Assembly: GCF_052118625.1 (NCBI RefSeq)
Contig: NZ_JBQKGW010000001.1
Span: 124,001-188,000 of the forward strand
Origin: Porcincola sp945869225
GTDB taxonomy: Bacteria > Bacillota > Clostridia > Lachnospirales > Lachnospiraceae
Direction: 5' to 3'
DNA length: 64,000 bases
The notes beneath the pieces are model-generated. The model worked only from the letters and a program-made list of their open reading frames with translations, did not search any database and had not been told where the DNA came from. Below, one piece after another: positions 62,770-64,000 of the stretch (its first letter is position 1; the number at the start of each line of letters is the position of its first letter). Position numbers and translations under genes: made by a program.

Positions 62770-63653
62770 TACTTGTCACCTCCGCACTGTCCGCAGCCGC
62801 CACTGTGAGTTTTCCCTTCCTTCCAGGCCAGAAATGCTTCTCCCTCCTGGGTCCTGTATAGCGTCTGTCTCTTCATGGCCAGGTCAAAATCAACCTTGTG
62901 GCCGTCAAACTCCGGCCCGTCGACACAGGCAAACTTCACTTCCCCGTCGACCATCAGACGGCAGGCCCCGCACATACCGGTTCCATCCACCATGATCGGG
63001 TTCATCGATACGATCGTCGGAATCTGGTACTTCTTCGTGGTCAGGCAGGTGAACTTCATCATGATCATCGGTCCGATGCAGACACAGTAATCGTAGGAAT
63101 GGCCCTCTGCGATCAGATCCTCCAGGCACTTTGTCACCATCCCGCACCGCCCGTAGGAGCCGTCATCGGTTGTGATAAAGACGTTCGCCACCTCCCTCAT
63201 CCGGTCTTCCAGAATGACAAGGTCCTTTGTCTTCGCGCCGATGATCGCATCGCTCTGCACGCCGTGCTCATGGAGCCACTTGGCCTGCGGATAGATGGGC
63301 GCAGTCCCGACCCCGCCTCCGATAAAGACAAACTTATGCTTTTTCAGCTCCTCATCCGACATTCTTGTCAGCTCGGAAGGCTGGCCGAGCGGCCCGACAA
63401 AATCTGTGATTCTGTCGCCTGCGTGAAGCTGTGAAAGCTTCGAAGTACTGACCCCGATCGGCTGATAGACGAGTTCAATGGTCCCCTTTTCTCTGTCATA
63501 ATCGGTGATGGTCAGCGGAATCCGTTCGCCTTCCTCCCCGACCTTCACAATCACAAACTGCCCCGGCAGACACCGCTGTGCCACGCGCGGTGCTTCGACA
63601 AGCATCTCATAATTCGGGCCGGCAAGGTTCCCTGCCTTCAGAATCTTGTACAT
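62769..63653 (-). CDS. nfnA: NAD(H)-side subunit of NfnAB transhydrogenase
   Basis: 294 residues. Ferredoxin-reductase-type FAD domain (RIPLTITDYDREKGTIELV), nucleotide motif FVFIGGGVGTAPIYPQ, and [2Fe-2S] ligands in GMCGACRLMVDGEVKFACVDG. With NfnB it forms the soluble flavin-bifurcating enzyme that couples NADH, NADP and ferredoxin. Also called the sulfide dehydrogenase FAD/NAD subunit in older annotation. Promoter at 63727-63755. Confidence 0.93.
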   Translation of the reverse strand: MYKILKAGNLAGPNYEMLVEAPRVAQRCLPGQFVIVKVGEEGERIPLTITDYDREKGTIELVYQPIGVSTSKLSQLHAGDRITDFVGPLGQPSELTRMSDEELKKHKFVFIGGGVGTAPIYPQAKWLHEHGVQSDAIIGAKTKDLVILEDRMREVANVFITTDDGSYGRCGMVTKCLEDLIAEGHSYDYCVCIGPMIMMKFTCLTTKKYQIPTIVSMNPIMVDGTGMCGACRLMVDGEVKFACVDGPEFDGHKVDFDLAMKRQTLYRTQEGEAFLAWKEGKTHSGGCGQCGGDK

Positions 63654-63704
63654 GACCTTCCCTCCATCCTGCTGTAATCATAAATGAGTGGCAAAAGGTA
63701 TTGT

Positions 63705-63718
63705 TGACACTCATGTCA
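63705..63718 (-). promoter_or_regulatory. Inverted repeat in the nfnAB leader
   Basis: TGACA (63705-63709), CTCA, TGTCA (63714-63718), located 9-22 nt downstream of the -10. A possible operator for a redox or catabolite regulator; the regulator is not identified and the match to FNR/CRP or Rex consensus is poor. Confidence 0.4.
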
Positions 63719-63726
63719 TTATGTTC

Positions 63727-63755
63727 AGTATATAGCCAAAAAACACTTCCATCAA
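63727..63755 (-). promoter_or_regulatory. Promoter of nfnAB
   Basis: Minus strand: TTGATG (63755-63750), 17-nt spacer, TATACT (63732-63727). Confidence 0.75.
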
Positions 63756-63838
63756 GTACAGATGTGGAATAATTTGTGTATATTAAACGAATATTTAAAT
63801 CATTTCAGGCTTCTGATGGCAATATTGACAAATATTTC

Positions 63839-64000
63839 TCAATGTGTTTCCAGATAATTCTCAAACTGTTCCTCTGACATCAGAACCTTCCTGGGTTTCG
63901 TCCCCTCATCCGGGCCGACTACCTCAGCATCCGAGAGCTGGTCCATGATTCTTGCCGCACGGTTGAAGCCAATCTTCAGCCACCTCTGCAGCATACCGAT
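63839..64000 (-). CDS. ftsK: C-terminal end of FtsK/SpoIIIE DNA translocase (truncated at the window edge)
   Basis: The last 53 codons of a minus-strand gene run in from the right edge. The translation begins IGMLQRWLKIGFNRAARIMD and continues QLSDAEVVGPDEGTKPRKVLMSEE, the winged-helix gamma domain of FtsK/SpoIIIE that reads KOPS/SRS polarity sequences. Typical relatives have SMLQRRFRIGYNRAARLMD. The stop is at 63839-63841. No clear terminator was seen between it and the nfnAB promoter. Confidence 0.9.
   Translation of the reverse strand: MGMLQRWLKIGFNRAARIMDQLSDAEVVGPDEGTKPRKVLMSEEQFENYLETH

Noticed and set aside
1..64000. tRNA or rRNA genes, CRISPR arrays, transposases, prophage modules
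   Set aside because: No cloverleaf ends, rRNA signatures, regularly spaced repeats or transposase and phage motifs were recognised; the tyrosine recombinase stands alone. A tRNAscan or Rfam scan would settle small RNAs.

Overview
The window looks like chromosomal DNA of an anaerobic, fairly GC-rich member of Clostridia, most likely Lachnospiraceae. This is inferred from gene content and order (yhbY-nadD-yqeK-rsfS, yggS-sepF beside an HlyD-like gene, mreBCD-mrdA-minC-rodA-mgsA, a LexA/DUF1002/tyrosine-recombinase neighbourhood), from purine-rich Shine-Dalgarno sites, and from oxygen-sensitive Fe-S electron-transfer enzymes. No rRNA, tRNA, CRISPR array, prophage or insertion sequence was recognised, and no stretch over 300 bases lacks a gene.

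Layout. (1) 1-9118, plus strand: a nine-gene redox operon, cut by the left window edge, encoding HdrA, MvhD, two Fe-S subunits and a FlxA/AsrB-like FAD/NAD(P) subunit, then a soluble fumarate-reductase pair (FrdB-like, FrdA-like), then both subunits of a class I fumarase. A duplicated hairpin repeat separates the electron-input half from the fumarate half. (2) 9200-11235: yhbY, nadD, yqeK, rsfS. (3) 11300-20068: an oligopeptide ABC transporter (oppDFBCA) behind a structured leader with an intrinsic terminator, then a beta-lactamase-fold hydrolase, a YkfC-like NlpC/P60 endopeptidase and a YkfB-like dipeptide epimerase; together they look like murein-peptide uptake and recycling. (4) 20.1-25.6 kb: an SseB-family protein, lexA (minus strand, with a LexA-type box over its promoter), a large secreted DUF1002 protein and a tyrosine recombinase. 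(5) 25.6-42.2 kb, minus strand: dtd, rluD, lspA, aroB; sepF, yggS and a HlyD-like adaptor; a small P-loop protein; a D-Ala-D-Ala carboxypeptidase; and the elongation cluster radC-mreBCD-mrdA-minC-rodA-mgsA, from which minD and minE are missing. (6) 42.3-55.96 kb, minus: an operon from a lipid-flippase-like protein through miaB, mutS, mutL, miaA and a PLP lyase to two FAD proteins. (7) 56-60.6 kb, minus: a FGGY-type sugar kinase, phoH, ybeY and a DUF3048 protein. (8) 60.7-63.7 kb, minus: rlmH and nfnAB. The C-terminal end of an FtsK/SpoIIIE translocase enters from the right edge.

The most striking feature is the first operon. HdrA is the flavoprotein that splits electron pairs in heterodisulfide-reductase complexes. 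Here the HdrB disulfide-reducing module is absent, and a membrane-anchor-free fumarate reductase and a fumarase occupy the following positions. My inference is a soluble complex in which NAD(P)H oxidation with fumarate as high-potential acceptor could drive ferredoxin reduction. The nfnAB pair in the same window would be a second flavin-based bifurcating enzyme able to exchange electrons among NADH, NADPH and ferredoxin.
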